DNA from: Annulohypoxylon bovei var. microspora
Lineage: Eukaryota > Ascomycota > Sordariomycetes > Xylariales > Hypoxylaceae
Assembly (NCBI GenBank): GCA_022836615.1
Contig: MU405278.1
Span: 130,492 to 194,491 of the forward strand
Length of the DNA: 64,000 nt
Direction: 5' to 3'
In this document: one piece after another, positions 23,068 through 35,620 of the stretch
Position numbering within the stretch: position 1 is the stretch's first letter
Layout: every line of letters begins with the position of its first letter
The notes under the pieces: generated by a model
Told to the model about the DNA's origin: nothing
The model's input: the letters and a program-made list of their open reading frames with translations, nothing else
Database searches by the model: none
Position numbers and translations under genes: made by a program

Positions 23068-26000
23068 AGTTTGGCTTTGAGCTTGAGAGGCTGAGATTGC
23101 TTCTTGAACTTCACTATTCTCGAGATTTTTTAAGTCGCGAAGACATACGCCTGGAATGACGACAGATAAGAGTCGCTCCTCTCATTGCCAGGATTGGGCC
23201 TCGTGGTTGAAAAGTCACCAAAACCTAGAGAACGAGATATTTCAGAATCGAGAATTGATAAGCCATGAGCTTTCGGCATGGTCATTCCAAATCTCTTGAG
23301 GCGCAAAATGAGCCAGATAGCAATTCAAAAGAAATGACTGATAGTCTCCCATGTCTATCCGCGTTGACTCATATGTTGCACGAATATCTTTAGTCGTGAT
23401 AACAGGCCGGTGAGATTTCTCATATCCTCTTTTCTCTATTGTTATAGAGAACCGAGTTGTTTGTCTAAGAGATATTCCTTTCCGCCCGTCGCATGCGGCA
23501 ATGACACATAACCAGTTTATCATGACTCAACATCCTTCATTTTAACATCCAATATGGCTAAGTTCGTTATGAAGAAGACAACATAGGAATAGGTGGTGGG
23601 TGGTTATCAATTCTAAGGGATAAGGATAAGGACCTTGTACTTATCGATCTAAGACAACACGAACATGCACAGCATCCGAGGCGAAATCTTGCTCAGATCG
23701 TATGTTCGCATCTAGATATGTTTGCTGGCTAATAAGCATGCACGAACAGATGCATGTAGTTACCCATTTACCTTAAGTTTACTTAAAGTCCGGGGCCAGA
23801 TACCACGGGCGTGGGGGAAATGAGGTGGAGCACGACCGAAGAGAGAGAAAATGGCTCTTCGGGGTCCCGCAACAACTTTCCTCTAATGGATCCGTAGCAC
23901 AGCTGCAAGCGTATCACGAACCTGTATTAATTGGAGTCGCACGGCCCGATGATATCGAAGAGAAGAAAACTGTTTATCAAACTGTTACAGGTTTGCGGCT
24001 TGGGTTTCGCTGTGGTACGGTCGTGTCGGTAGGGATGTATCTATCCTGTCTCGCCTGCTGGGACACGAGACGAGAGTTGTACAGTGAGTTCCCGTGCTAC
24101 AATTGTATTGTATCTTTTCTCTGGCTTTCTAATTGCCTAGGTACCTACATAGGTAGGTATGTAAGAAGAGATATCGGTTTAGCCACCTGCGGTTCATTGA
24201 CGGCTTACTGATATCGTCATCATAATCATAGAGTTGTAGCCGTTATATAATAGGAGGGCACGTGAGTGACGCAACCAGTCTTAGAAGAGTTTAAGAAGAG
24301 ATTTAATAAGATTTATAGGAGTGACTAATCACATGATATTATATTGTACCTAGGTACACCTTCCGGACTGGAAAGTTCAACCGGCTCTAACTGGGCAGCT
24401 ACAGGGGTGTTCTCAAGTGAGAAGGTCTTGGCTTTACTTCTTTTCGATTCTCTTAATCACTAATCGATCAACAAGCTTCATGCGAAGATTCATACGAAGA
24501 GAAACAGGGTGACGAGTTTGCCTTCATAGCTCAATCATAATTGCGGTCATATACTAGATTATTCAGCTGTGCTTTTGATTGATTCATTGTTAACCTCGAG
24601 TTGTCTGTACGAAACCCGAATCAGTCTATTTTGGCGAATATCACCGAGAGCATAATATGCAACCTAGTTACTTCGAGGCAAAGGGCAAAAGCAAGGCAAC
24701 CTTAAGAAGCTTTTAGGCAATTTGAGAGGGGTCATGGAGTTTTATTTCTATTTTTTAAATTATTACCTGCTGACGACACCTTGTCTGTTTGTGTCTCCGT
24801 CCCCCTCTACCCTCGGCCAGACCGACATAGACTCATTCTATTCATTTCTCGATTCAATCAATTCATTCAAACTCACCCAACCCAATCAACCGGACCTTGT
24901 CGCACGAGCACGTAATGTTGATGGTTATAGCTATGGCAATGTTTATCAGCAGGGACTTGAGTGATGACATGATGGCGTAAGATCTTGTGTCTCATCGTAC
25001 CTATCAGGCTCGTCGATTACTGAGAGAGATAGAGTCTAGTTTAGACATGCATTGTTCAACTATGTCCAACTGTGTCCACGTTGCATTCTTCATGACCTCT
25101 CTGCACCCTGCATTTATTGCAGCTATTACTAGTATCATTCGTCGACTTTCAAACTTTCTGCGACACCCCACCACCATTTAACTTGAGACTTAGGAATTGA
25201 TAGCAAAAGTTCTAGTGTCTACTGACTAAACTCATGGACGACCAATTGATTATTACATACATACCTACAGTATCTTAGATAGTTGCTAACATTATCATCT
25301 CATCTACCTATGCTAAGTATGTGGTGACATGGGGCCAATTACTACCATTCTCTGCTGTGTATACCTATTAACCAACATTATGTCGATAGTCTCGGCTGGG
25401 GCTAAATGGACATGAACGCTATAATTACTAAAAACGTCTACTATTACTAGGGGCTAATTGCTGACCCATTTTTCTATTTTCCTATTTATGCGTACATGTG
25501 TTGGAGATGTTGGAGATAAGCACAACTACCTACGCAACATTGCATAGGTAACTGCCTGTTCTTAAACTTACGTGCTTAAGGATTGATATACCAGGTAGGC
25601 AGATGAATTATGCGAGTAGATACAGATACTATATATTAGCTGGGCGTCTTGAAGAAAGGCAACGATAATGCCCTTGCGCCACAACGCGCGCAACTGGAAA
25701 AATACATACCAACACCATGACTCAGCCAACCTCTCTCGCATACGACTTTCATCGAAGTAAAACAAACCGTGGTTGGTAATCGATGCTGTCTCACCTAACT
25801 ACCTATTCTCAACCTTCGATTTCGAGAAGAAGACGCAAACTTCCTGGGTGGGGATCCAATTTCTATGTGTAGTGGTTAGATGATTGCTGCGCAGCCCACA
25901 GCCCTAGCGTGTTAATCATCTATTTTCATCATTGCGACATTTTCATTGTCCTTGATACCCGAGTTGACATACCTCGATATAATTGGGTTTCGACATATTT

Positions 26001-28106
26001 CTCTTTGATCCTCCTGTGCAATAGATTGGCAGGTGAGGTAGGATTTAAGTAGGATTGATATTTCTACTCATAGGTACATGTTACACAATGCAAAGCAACA
26101 CCAATTAGATTAAGCCAGCCACATGCCGTTTCGATCTAGTCTAACCAGGCCGAGGGCACGCTAAGTATAGAGCGAGACAAGCTTGATAAGAATGGGCGAG
26201 GTTGCTAGGTTGCTAGGTTACAGTCCGAATAGGCGGAGCATCTACGGGTATAATTAGCATTACTAGCATTGATAGCATTGTTGGCATTGTTAATATTGTT
26301 GGTATTGTTGGTATTTATTATGTACCTACCTATATGTTGTAGGTCACGTTGGAACATGAGTAATAGTAGTCATAGACCAGATCACCATAGTTGATCATAG
26401 TAATAATATATGTAAGCTCGTATATTCCTCCTTTTTGCGCCGGTTGCGTTGCGTTGCGTTACTTTGCGGGTAGCCTCCAGCTTGATTACATACATACATT
26501 AGTACGTGGCTTTGGAGTTTGGAGTTTGGATTTTGGATTTTGGAAGGACGGGCACGACACCTTGCATTTTGCATTTTGTTGATTCATTGGGTCTTTCTAC
26601 TTCTATCGATAGCGTAATTACTTATTAGCTAAGGCTGGTAATGAAGTATCTTCAGCAACCTGCCAATCAACTTTATCGAAAATTTGACTTGTTCTACTAC
26701 CCCTAGTCGGGCCTTAGTTAAGAAAATTGCAGTATTGCACAATATTAAACCCCCTGTTCGGGTTTCCCTTGGGTCAGACAACTTTTGATTGACAATACCC
26801 TTCTACGCTTACTTTTGCCGGATAGTTCTCACAATACCCTCTTTTTTCCCACCTTTAACCTTTTTCCACCTTCAACTCTTTTTCTTCTTCTCTATCTTGG
26901 TCCTCTATTTCACCTACCTGGTCGAAACTCGAGACCACTTCATACCTTCTTTATCTTCTAGGGTTCTCAGACCTAATAGCATAACGTTCTGTTCTCGACA
27001 TCAATTCCTCAATTCCTCAATTTACTTATTCCATCCAAAACCTGTTTCGGTAAGTCCTGCAAAACTACTCGTTCTATTTTCTCCGCTGTCTATGTCCTTT
27101 TCCGACATAATAATCCACGCGCCAATTGGACCATATGGTCTCGGCAACTCAACAACCTGTCATCAATTAATTTCATTTCCAACTTATCGCTACTTAACGG
27201 CGGGAGTTCTTGAAGTATCAAGATACTTAATACACCTGATACTTTTCCTTCAAGTCACTTTTCTGCTGTCTGTGGTCACACTTTGACCTTCTGTAACTAC
27301 CTAGGTACCCTAGCTACACACCAAGCAGCTGGCAGGTTACCTATTACATGCCATACTAACTCTATACCGAGAACTAGTCTTCTCGTCTCCCTCCGCCCTG
27401 ACTTATCGTCAACTTTCTCCACATTAACTTCACTACCCACCCTATCTACATACCTACCAAGGTCATCGTTAATTGCAATTATCGTCAATTTTTAAACTTT
27501 CTCTATCAACTACAACTAAAGAAAAGTACCCAGTACTTTACTTTACGCGTCTTGCCTCAAGCACGATTCTTCGCCGAGTCTTTACGCGTCTGCTTCGAAC
27601 ATTTTCAAGTCTAGCTTGGAGTGTAAGTCACTTTTTTTCTTTCTTCTACTACTACACAATTTACATAATACGTTCCCGTTCCTCTAGCACAAATACAACT
27701 CCACCGTAAAGTTCACCGTGAAGTGAATGTCCTTTCTATCAATCGCCGACAACGAGACCTTCCGTGGTTTATACCCACTATCACGTTGGGGAGTCACATC
27801 CCGTCGGGAACCTAGGTAGTTACCCTATATCGGTATGAGACTCATACCGTGAAACGCTCCTACCCCGTGTCTAGTTCTATCGGACCCGATCTTCTCGGGA
27901 TATCTACATAGTTATCGTCACCGATTTTTTTTTCATTGGAGTTTATACTTAATCGGTTTACTAATGATGTTTATAGATATTTCCATTGTACCATATTTGG
28001 GCTCACTCGTCACAACATCCTTTGACGACCAATATCAAATCGCACCTGTTACTTACAACTCCTCGTTCCCTGCTTTCTAGCAGACGTTGCAACGTCCATC
28101 TACTCG
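23068..28106. other. Gene-poor 5-kb region
   Basis: No gene is supported across 5 kb. Frames at 23242-23523 (minus), 23825-24211 (plus) and 26789-27286 (plus) lack domains or coding-like structure. Short simple repeats occur: a TTG/ATTG-rich array at about 26255-26320 (units like agcattgttggcattgtta), gttgcgttgcgtt near 26445, and ggagtttggagtttggatt near 26515. From about 26800 to 27700 the plus strand is strongly pyrimidine-rich, which suggests a long leader or promoter for the gene at 28107. Confidence 0.45.
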
Positions 28107-30605
28107 ATGGATAACCAAGGGGATGACCAGCGTAAGCTGGCCCCTACTAATGCCACCGAGCAAAAGGTAGCAGAAGCTACTCCTAGTAGCGAAAAGTAAG
28201 CAGTGTTTGATTCCTCCCTCTCACTTTTCTTCAATCACTTCACTTGATTCCGCCTCTGCTTTGGTTCTGAAATCTGCCTACCATTGAAACTTGTTGTACG
28301 CTTCGTTCTCAACAACTTCAACCGCGACGCGCTACACTTTTCCACTTTTGACTTTGGCGGATTGTTATTTAATTTCCTATCGCATTGATAGCAAGTTCTT
28401 CATTTGATCCCATATATAAGATGCGACGACAACACCATTTAGGGCGGCCGGTAAGAATTTTACCGCGTCCACCTTATCCTCCTCAGCTTCTGCAACGACT
28501 CTCATCACTGCCGTTTGGTTCATCGTACTCATCATTTTATGTCACCTCCCATATTCTTTCAAGATATATCCACTAACACGTCTAACAGGCGCAATGCTTC
28601 TACTGAGCCAAAACAACCAACGTCTCCCGGAACGGATACACAAGTGAACGACATAGCTGATGATACAGCTAACGATGATAAGTTGACCTCGCCTCCCGAT
28701 ACTAGTTCGGTGTCTAGTGTCAATCCCGACGTACTGGGTGATGAGATTGTTGTGGGAACCCGTGCCAATGGCGTCAAGTCTCCTGCACGTCGAGCTACTT
28801 CGGTGCGAGAAGACGTGGCTATGGCGGATGCCGAGGACGATGAAGAGCCGGTGTCCCATTATCCCAAGCGTAAACGCAACTCTCTTTACAATGACACCAG
28901 TGACGACAAGGTTGTCAATACGACAGTCAAGGACGTGGTTTATGACACGGATGTAAGTATGAACAAGGGTAAGCAACCCCGCCAGAAGTACGAGGATGAT
29001 AACAAGCATGTCCCTATCGGTTATTGGCGTGACTCTCCCGTACCTGGCGAAGACGCGAAGCATATGGTTGTTGGATTCATCGATGTTCGTGATCGTCTGA
29101 GAACGCGCATAAGAAGCACAGATCTCAACGGGGAAGCTATTAATACCCGACTCTTCCCAATCCCCCCTGGCCCTGGTGGTAGTTGGGTAACGTTCGAGCG
29201 TATTGTGTTTCTCGATCACCTTGTCGGGCACGATCACAATGCTATCAAGGAATACGTCAAGGCACGCGCCGAGACAATCAAGACACGCGGCGAAGAAGCC
29301 GACAGCGCGGCAATTCGAGAAGCCCAGCATCGCCTTACGCTTCACCCACCCCCCGAGACGGCACAGCCACCCTCGATTGCATGGGGACGAGAGTTGCCAG
29401 ATCATGCGCAGAACGGTCGTCCGGAACCAAAGCGTCGTCGTTATGGCAGCGCTGCCGGCACTATTGCAGAACGACTCGAACGTTCAGAACGTACAGATCG
29501 CGCCGAACGTCAAGAGCGTAGCGAACGCATCGAACGTCAAGAACGTACTGAACAGCTTGCTCAACCCGAAAGAATTGAGCGTCCTGAACCTGGTCCTGGT
29601 CCCATTGAGCCTCTGCCACAGGCGGAGATCCAGCCGCCCCCACGCAAGCCTACGCGCATTCTTGTTGGTGTTTGGAATAAGTCGCCTGCGCCTGACGATG
29701 ACGACAAGCATGCCGTATTCGGAATCTTAGGAGCCAACGACATGTTCCGAGTCAAACTTGTCAAAGAGACGAAGGATGGACGATTCATGGACGACAACTT
29801 CCCTACTGGAGCAGGAGCATTGTGGATACCTTACGATGAAGTCATCTTTCTAGAGCATCTGAAAGATCTGACTCGACCTGAGATCAAGGAGTATGTCCGT
29901 ATCCGACAGACCCAGATCGATGCTGGCGAGATCCCGGCTGAGAAGGTCGCCAATGAGACTCAAGCAGTGCACCAGGCACAAATTCGTGTATCTCAGGCGA
30001 CGACAGGTAGTCCTGGTAGAGCACTCCTCCATACACCACACGTAGTACCGTCGAACGCCCCTTCGCAATCTGGTAGTGTACACGAAGACGCTCGTGAGAG
30101 TCATGAATTGAGACACTCCCGACGAGAAGTTGTACCCCGAACTATCGAGCTTCCTCAACAAGCCCGATACTCCCTCCCAGAAGTCGAAATTCGACAAGCT
30201 GGTCAAGCTAGCCGGCCCGCTAGCAACGATCCCATTGAGCGCGTCCAAGGATACGCCAACCGCGAGGTGGCTAGAATGGAAGCCGTCCAGATGCGCACCG
30301 ACCGTCATCAGGCTAACCGCAACGCCGTCGCGAATCCTGGATTCAACCCTAACATGTATGATCCTCGTAGTGACTTCCACGACAATGTGCAGAGAATGGA
30401 CCATGTCTGGCGTGCTCAGGAAAACATGCGTAAGGGTCCTGTTAATGGTACTAGCGGCGATGTCATGATGCACCAGGGTGTCAAGTACGAGAGAAAGCAG
30501 AACGGACCTTTCAAGGACAGACTGGTCAGCCAGGGAACGATTATCAACATCGATGGCGAGGACTACGTGGAGTACCGAGTGCTTACGAAGCCCTCGTTCT
30601 TCTAG
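28107..30605 (+). CDS. Hypothetical nuclear-type protein with a duplicated domain
   Basis: Two exons (28107-28195 and 28589-30605) give 701 aa. The 393-nt intron ends in CTAACAG and the join reads SEKRNASTEP. The N-terminus is acidic and Ser/Thr-rich with a basic KRKRN motif (about residue 115). Two copies of one domain follow at about 169-259 and 384-474. Each has an (I/V)G-x-W-x3-SP-x-P core, then DKH or AKH, a W-(V/I)-x-(F/Y) turn and (V/I)FL(D/E)HL...IKEYV at the end. Between them is a charged (E/R)RxER repeat region at about 321-364. The tail ends in KDRLVSQGTIINIDGEDYVE. I do not recognise the domain. An alternative in-frame start lies inside the intron (28515), so the N-terminus is less certain than the rest. 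Confidence 0.75.
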
Positions 30606-31546
30606 AAGATCGCTTAAGATACTTCGGCACTATTCGTAGGATACCCAGGTTTTGATTGGTGTCAATACCTTGGCTAGTCCTACACATCAACACTTTGCCT
30701 TTCAGTTTTATTATCTCGGATTCTTCACCTCCGCTGCCTACGATCTCCTACACCGGCTAAACATGATGCCGATAACTACCTGTACACCTTTCAACTTATC
30801 TTCCGTCTACACCCCTCTTCTGTACTCGATACCCCTTGAAACGAACCTCGACATTCCGAGGTCTACTACGATTTAATGACCCAATCTCTAACCCAGATGT
30901 CCACGGGCATCCGGATGGCCTCTCTCGACAGGCATACAAGCCGACTTGGGATTTTCTACAACAAGCTCACGAAAAAAACGCCTCCCAACCTACCTAATCC
31001 ACGATTTGCGCCTAACGTGTACGAGGATACGTACCGCTAGTGTCATGTATACTATGGGCTTGCGAAAAGCCGCATTCATGGGATGAATGCCGGCAGCTCG
31101 GCTTGGTGTGGGGGTGTGTGGCATGCTCTCCGCACGGAGATGCTGGTGTAACGGTGCCTCGTGCTCGGTCGAGCTTTGCTATAGCTTCTAATTGCCTGCT
31201 GCAATACGAACCCTGTCTGATATTAATTGTGTGTTGCTGCTTGTGATGTGACTGATAGTGACTGATAGTGACTGTTTAATCGTGCTTCTGAAGCTATGTT
31301 CCTATCGTGACTAGAACGCATTCTCTCGTTGCCTCGTAGACGAATTGAGGATATAGCGCAGTCTCACAGTTACTGTTTGAGGACTCATGCGAAATTATAG
31401 TAGAAAGTTCAATTGTGTAGGCACCTATCTAATCCATTCGCAAATTCATCGCATTCACTCATCGCATTCATTCATCACTTAACCTAGTGATTCCATGCTC
31501 CACCGACATCCACTCCACACGACCTTAGGCCACCGGCTTCCCGGAA
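30606..31546. other. Intergenic region between convergent genes
   Basis: Contains the 3' UTR of the duplicated-domain gene. A short tandem tgatagtgac repeat lies near 31250-31275. No exon supported. Confidence 0.45.
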
Positions 31547-31876
31547 TTACTTCTGTAGATCTACAGCGTAATACTTGATGATCAAAACGACCATGGCTAC
31601 ATACAGACAGATTGCCACGGTGATGATAAGGCAGAGTTCCCACGGAAATCCTCCGTTTCGGACGCGCTGGCCAGCATTCGAGCCCTTTCGGAAGGGGCCG
31701 ACTCTGAGGTGGACGTCGTATACGTCACCACGTAAGTACGCTGCGTTTCTGCGTGCGCTGATGATGACGGGATTGCGTTTGTCAGCGTTGCTGAAGCTAG
31801 CCGGGGCTGGAAGTTGCATGTCATCGCGGCGGGCAGGCAGCTTGGCTGTGACTTTAGCCATGAGTGAAGAAGCCAT
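31547..31876 (-). CDS. Small hypothetical membrane protein (109 aa)
   Basis: A single-exon frame on the minus strand. The N-terminal 75 residues are polar and basic (MASSLMAKVTAKLPARRDDM...). One strong hydrophobic segment lies near the C-terminus at about 80-101 (ELCLIITVAICLYVAMVVLI), followed by a short KYYAVDLQK tail. This suggests a C-terminally anchored (tail-anchored) single-pass protein. No family recognised. The plus-strand frame over the same interval looks like its shadow. Confidence 0.6.
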   Translation of the reverse strand: MASSLMAKVTAKLPARRDDMQLPAPASFSNADKRNPVIISARRNAAYLRGDVYDVHLRVGPFRKGSNAGQRVRNGGFPWELCLIITVAICLYVAMVVLIIKYYAVDLQK

Positions 31877-32555
31877 CTTGAATGTGGTGTTAATGTTGTG
31901 AGGTTGTATTGAAAATGGTGTTCAGAGTGATGAGGAGTTCTGCGAAGTGATTCGAGGCAGATTCCCCGGAAAGGTTTTTTTGGGTGATTGTTGAAGTGTG
32001 CTCAGGATTGTTGAGAAAGAGAGAAAGAAGGAACGTCAACTCCTGTTCACTTATTTCGATAGGCATCCACAATAGAGGATGGGATGAATGAAGTGAGGGG
32101 ATATAAAAATCGTTGAACAGGCACCAATGACTTTTCGAACTAGAAAAGTTTGATTCAAACTACGTCGGATGGAATATGATCACGTAACGAACCACGTAGC
32201 TCGCCTTTCATGAGGGAGTTTTGATTGTATCTCGGACCCGACTCGCATGACGCCTTACATACACAGGTAGGTGAAGTTCCCAACAAGCTTGAAAATTCCT
32301 AAGGCATGGATACCTGTCAATTTTTTTTATATCATCGTATGTATATGGGTAGATAATCTGTATCGAGATCATGTCACTTTCATCGATGGCTTGAACTGGT
32401 GTGCTATCTCGAATCGAGATGGAGGCAATACCTAAATGGGTATATGAAATGAATTTCTAACGTAAATCATATCGCACCCCATCCACCATTGAATTGTTCT
32501 GTCTCATGTCGTAACGAGGCCCGTAACCTCAGCGAATTCCCATCTTGTCAACCCC
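31877..32555. other. Intergenic region
   Basis: AT-rich spacer upstream of the small membrane-protein gene. No exon, RNA gene or repeat recognised. Confidence 0.4.
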
Positions 32556-33068
32556 CTACTTCTTTTGCCGCCATAGCCAAAGCGCTATGGCACCGACGGT
32601 GCTCATCCCAAAGATGGTATTCACCCCCACCTGTATGGTTCCAGGTCCATTGCTGGCACATGATGCCACGCCTACGGCTAGAGTCCAGTTCCCAATCTCC
32701 TGTCCTGCTCCAGCATGTACGAGATCATGGACGTATCCAAAACCCGAGTCTACCACGATGTTTTTGCCTTCCTGCGCACTTGGTCTGCTGTTTGACTCCA
32801 TTGCGTCGGAGGCCTCGTTGATCTTGTTGGTCTCATTGGTACTTCCAGTCTCGCTAGGGTTGTCCGAGTGTGTCATAACGGGGACTAACTGGCGCTGCGG
32901 TGAGGCTGGAGCACTTTGAATAAATGTACCGTATTTAGTAGGAAGCATGGTCACAGGATGTGTTTTAGGGGGTCGAATGGTTAAGCGTATTTCTGAAAAG
33001 CTGAATTTCTTGAGAGCCCATGTGGCAAAGCCGTTATAGATGTTAGGAGTGGGGTTATGTTCCGCCAT
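32556..33068 (-). CDS. Hypothetical protein with C-terminal hydrophobic segment
   Basis: The minus-strand frame is open from 33167, but the Met at 33068 (MAEHNPTPNIYNGFATWALK...) is the more natural start, giving 170 aa. Starting upstream at 33167 would add an N-terminal hydrophobic stretch (FFLFSLFVVEVM). The middle is Ser/Asn/Thr-rich (about 85-110) and the end IFGMSTVGAIALWLWRQKK is hydrophobic then basic, like a tail anchor. I recognise no domain. An unseen intron in the first 60 residues cannot be excluded. Confidence 0.5.
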   Translation of the reverse strand: MAEHNPTPNIYNGFATWALKKFSFSEIRLTIRPPKTHPVTMLPTKYGTFIQSAPASPQRQLVPVMTHSDNPSETGSTNETNKINEASDAMESNSRPSAQEGKNIVVDSGFGYVHDLVHAGAGQEIGNWTLAVGVASCASNGPGTIQVGVNTIFGMSTVGAIALWLWRQKK

Positions 33069-33416
33069 CTGGGAAATTCGAAACTTGACCCGGCCTAACC
33101 AAATTCTCATGACTTCCACAACGAATAAAGAAAATAAAAAAAAGCCAGAAATTTTTCGAATCCACATCGAGATTTTATACGAGAAGAACGAATGTTTGTT
33201 TCATATACATCAGATGAACCGCCATAAAGAACCACGAAGCAATCCCCAGCGACCCCCGCTGATTGCTACGCCCTTTCATCCCATCCCCGAGCTCGCGATG
33301 CCCGCCAAACAGACCGCCCTAGCACCTTCCAAGGCAGCAGCCTACACACAAACTCCTTACGTCAAGAAATAGCAAATATCTCCATCCGAACCCGTTCCCT
33401 TATCTAACCTAGGTAC

Positions 33417-34012
33417 CTAGGCAAACGCCGCCCACGGAGTGCCAAGAACCCTCCCCTTCTCATCGATCTTGACGCCCTCCCCGCGCAGCAGCTTCCGCTT
33501 CTCGTCGATGGTGATGCCCTCGCCGTCCTTGGGCCACTTGCCCTTGAAGCCGCCGAGGCTCTTGTTCGTGGCCACGACGCGGTGGCACGGGACCTCCGGC
33601 GCGAACGGGTTCCGCCTAAGCGCGTTCCCGACTGCGCGTGGGGACGAGCCTAGATGTGCTGAGAGGAGCCCGTAGGTTGATACGTGGCCCCTGGGGATTT
33701 GACATAGGAGATTCCACTGTTGTTCGCGGATGGGGATGTTAGTGAGTCCTCAGGTACGTGGTTATGTTCCTTGTAAGCGTGCTTGGGACGATGGACGCTG
33801 GGGTCGAGGACCATTGGGAGACCTACCACTTTCTTTTCGAAAGCCGTGCGGTCTGAGGCTGCGATGCGCTGGAGTTGCGCTTCCATGTCTTCAGGGGCAG
33901 AGGGTTCCTTGAGAATCATGCGGCGGGGTGAAGCTTTTACTACCTTCTGAGGTAACGGTACAGGGGCATCGATGGCTTCGTCTGTACGCTTGCGTTTCAT
34001 TCCTACGGCCAT
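33417..34012 (-). CDS. MGT1: 6-O-methylguanine-DNA methyltransferase
   Basis: A suicidal DNA-repair protein that takes alkyl groups from O6-guanine onto its own Cys. Exons 33827-34012 and 33417-33716 (minus strand) give 161 aa. The intron (33717-33826) is GT-AG and the join reads FEKKV-WNLLCQIPRGHVSTYG, the start of the conserved ATase helix. The DNA-binding helix has SSPRAVGNALRRNP. The active-site motif is VPCHRVV with the acceptor Cys at about residue 106, so this is a true methyltransferase rather than a Cys-less alkyltransferase-like protein. The N-terminal 50 residues are basic and probably disordered (KRKRTDE may be an NLS). Confidence 0.93.
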
Positions 34013-34816
34013 AACGTAATTTTAATTCCAAGGAGCTGAGGCTTGCGGAGAAAGATATTAGTCTGGAATCTGGAGTGGTTAAAATCGCCTATATCCAAAA
34101 TTCTACTTTTCAATAATAATAATCCCAGAATTTAAACGATATAAGATAGAAAGTCATATGTCAATTAGAGGAACTAGAATTTGATGTATTTATGAAAATG
34201 GAAAAGTTTCTTGACTCATAACGCGATGTCATGAAAAGGGCGCGTTCGGGGTTTGCTCCCCGGTTTGACATCACAAAGACGCGACGCCAAGTCACGTGAT
34301 GCTAATTTGACTAACATCAATTAAAGATAAGTACCTCGGTACTTAGATACTTGACATCTATTAAGCCACGAATGCCCAATACGGAATCAATGATTAATAA
34401 GGCTTAGAAAAAGCAAAGACAAAGATGTCACGATGATTTTTCAAATTCGATATTTGGCTAAATCTCTTTCTTTCCACGGAAAACAGGATCTATCACGGTA
34501 CAAATCGATCTGCCGACTTACATATCCCCGTACTCGGGATTGTAAGATTCTAACGACTGGAAGCATCTTTGTAAAGCGGCTATATTGGAGCTTACTAGGT
34601 ATGATACCAGGCAGTCCCGCGAATCTCAAAACCTCCAGTATAATTTCTTAAATTACATTCCGAGTACAGCCGCATATCCACGATAGGAGTCAGTCCTCCG
34701 GATGGGAAACGGAAACTTGATGGGACTTTTATGAAGCTTCTGCTCGGTCTCTACATCGGTTCGGTATATCAAAGGATCTAAGAGATAGACGACGACATAT
34801 CTGTGAAAGCCTCGAT
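34013..34816. other. Intergenic region before the hAT-type element
   Basis: AT-rich DNA between MGT1 and the transposon relic. The overlapping frames at 34433-34651 (plus) and 34441-34629 (minus) look like chance. Confidence 0.4.
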
Positions 34817-34824
34817 ATCACATG

Positions 34825-35612
34825 CAGTGCTCGGAACCACCACACCCTAATCCACCGGTGTACACCATGGTGTAATCAATTCAACCAATTCAATTACACC
34901 GCCCCAGTTTTATTTAAGTGGGTTTTAATCAAACCAATTCAACGAAGCCATCGTGGGTGGAATTGGTGTAATATGGTGTATTAACTGTGGAGTTTTAGTG
35001 GGTACTGAACCCCATTATTAGTAATTGTTAAGGATTACTGCTAAATTTGGTGGTAGTACTAACAGATATTAGCAAAAAGCTTCTGTGGCGACTATTGTGG
35101 CAAGTGAATATATGTGGCGTTGGTAAAATTTTCAGCCTCATCGTTATTTTGAACCAAAACTTTGATCACCACTGAAATTACCACCCTTGTACGCGTTTTC
35201 GCGTTTTTTAAACAGTTTATTTACATAGATTGGCGATGCCCTCGTAACACCCCCGATTCGGGGGCCCCGAATCTAATATCGAACCTCCATCCAAATCGAC
35301 GATAGCCCATCCAGCTCGATTACAGCCCACCTAGATCGATTACAGCCCACTCAGATCGATTACAGCCCATCTAAAAGGTGGCTTGATCTCCTGGGAGCTG
35401 GCGACGACGACGTAAGTGGGAATAGCTTCACGTAAAACAAGATTACTAATACGATACAGGGGACCCCTACGTGTAATACATCATAACCAACCCAATCCAA
35501 CCGGCCGTTTTGCTACGCCAACCACACCAACCCAACTGAGGTTTTCGTGATTACGTAACAAACCAACTACACTCAGGCCTTGGTGTAGTTGGTGTGGTGG
35601 TTCCGAGCACTG
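34825..35612. mobile_element. Non-autonomous hAT-like TIR element, 788 bp
   Basis: The ends are inverted repeats starting CAGTGCTCGGAACCACCACA (34825 onward, with its complement ending at 35612). They are flanked by a perfect 8-bp duplication ATCACATG (34817-34824 and 35613-35620). An 8-bp target duplication with CAG-type termini is diagnostic for hAT elements. Subterminal DNA holds repeated ggtgtaatt/caattcaacc-like motifs that may bind transposase. There is no transposase frame. A 20-bp tandem repeat lies inside (listed separately). The intact target duplication suggests a fairly recent insertion. Confidence 0.9.
35304..35372. repeat. 20-bp tandem repeat inside the hAT-like element
   Basis: About 3.5 copies of a 20-bp unit of the form AGCCCAyCyAGmTCGATTAC, with one or two changes between copies. 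It lies wholly within the hAT-like element and ends in a partial unit (agcccatct). Confidence 0.8.
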
Positions 35613-35620
35613 ATCACATG

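Noticed and set aside
23242..23523. 93-codon minus-strand frame
   Set aside because: No domain, neighbouring exon or clear start context; kept as chance.
23825..24211. 128-codon plus-strand frame
   Set aside because: Composition changes abruptly along the frame and no domain is seen.
28542..29405. 287-codon minus-strand frame over the duplicated-domain gene
   Set aside because: Shadow; the plus strand shows a coherent repeated-domain protein.
35304..35372. Tandem repeat considered as a CRISPR-like array
   Set aside because: Units are directly adjacent with no spacers, and the genome is eukaryotic.
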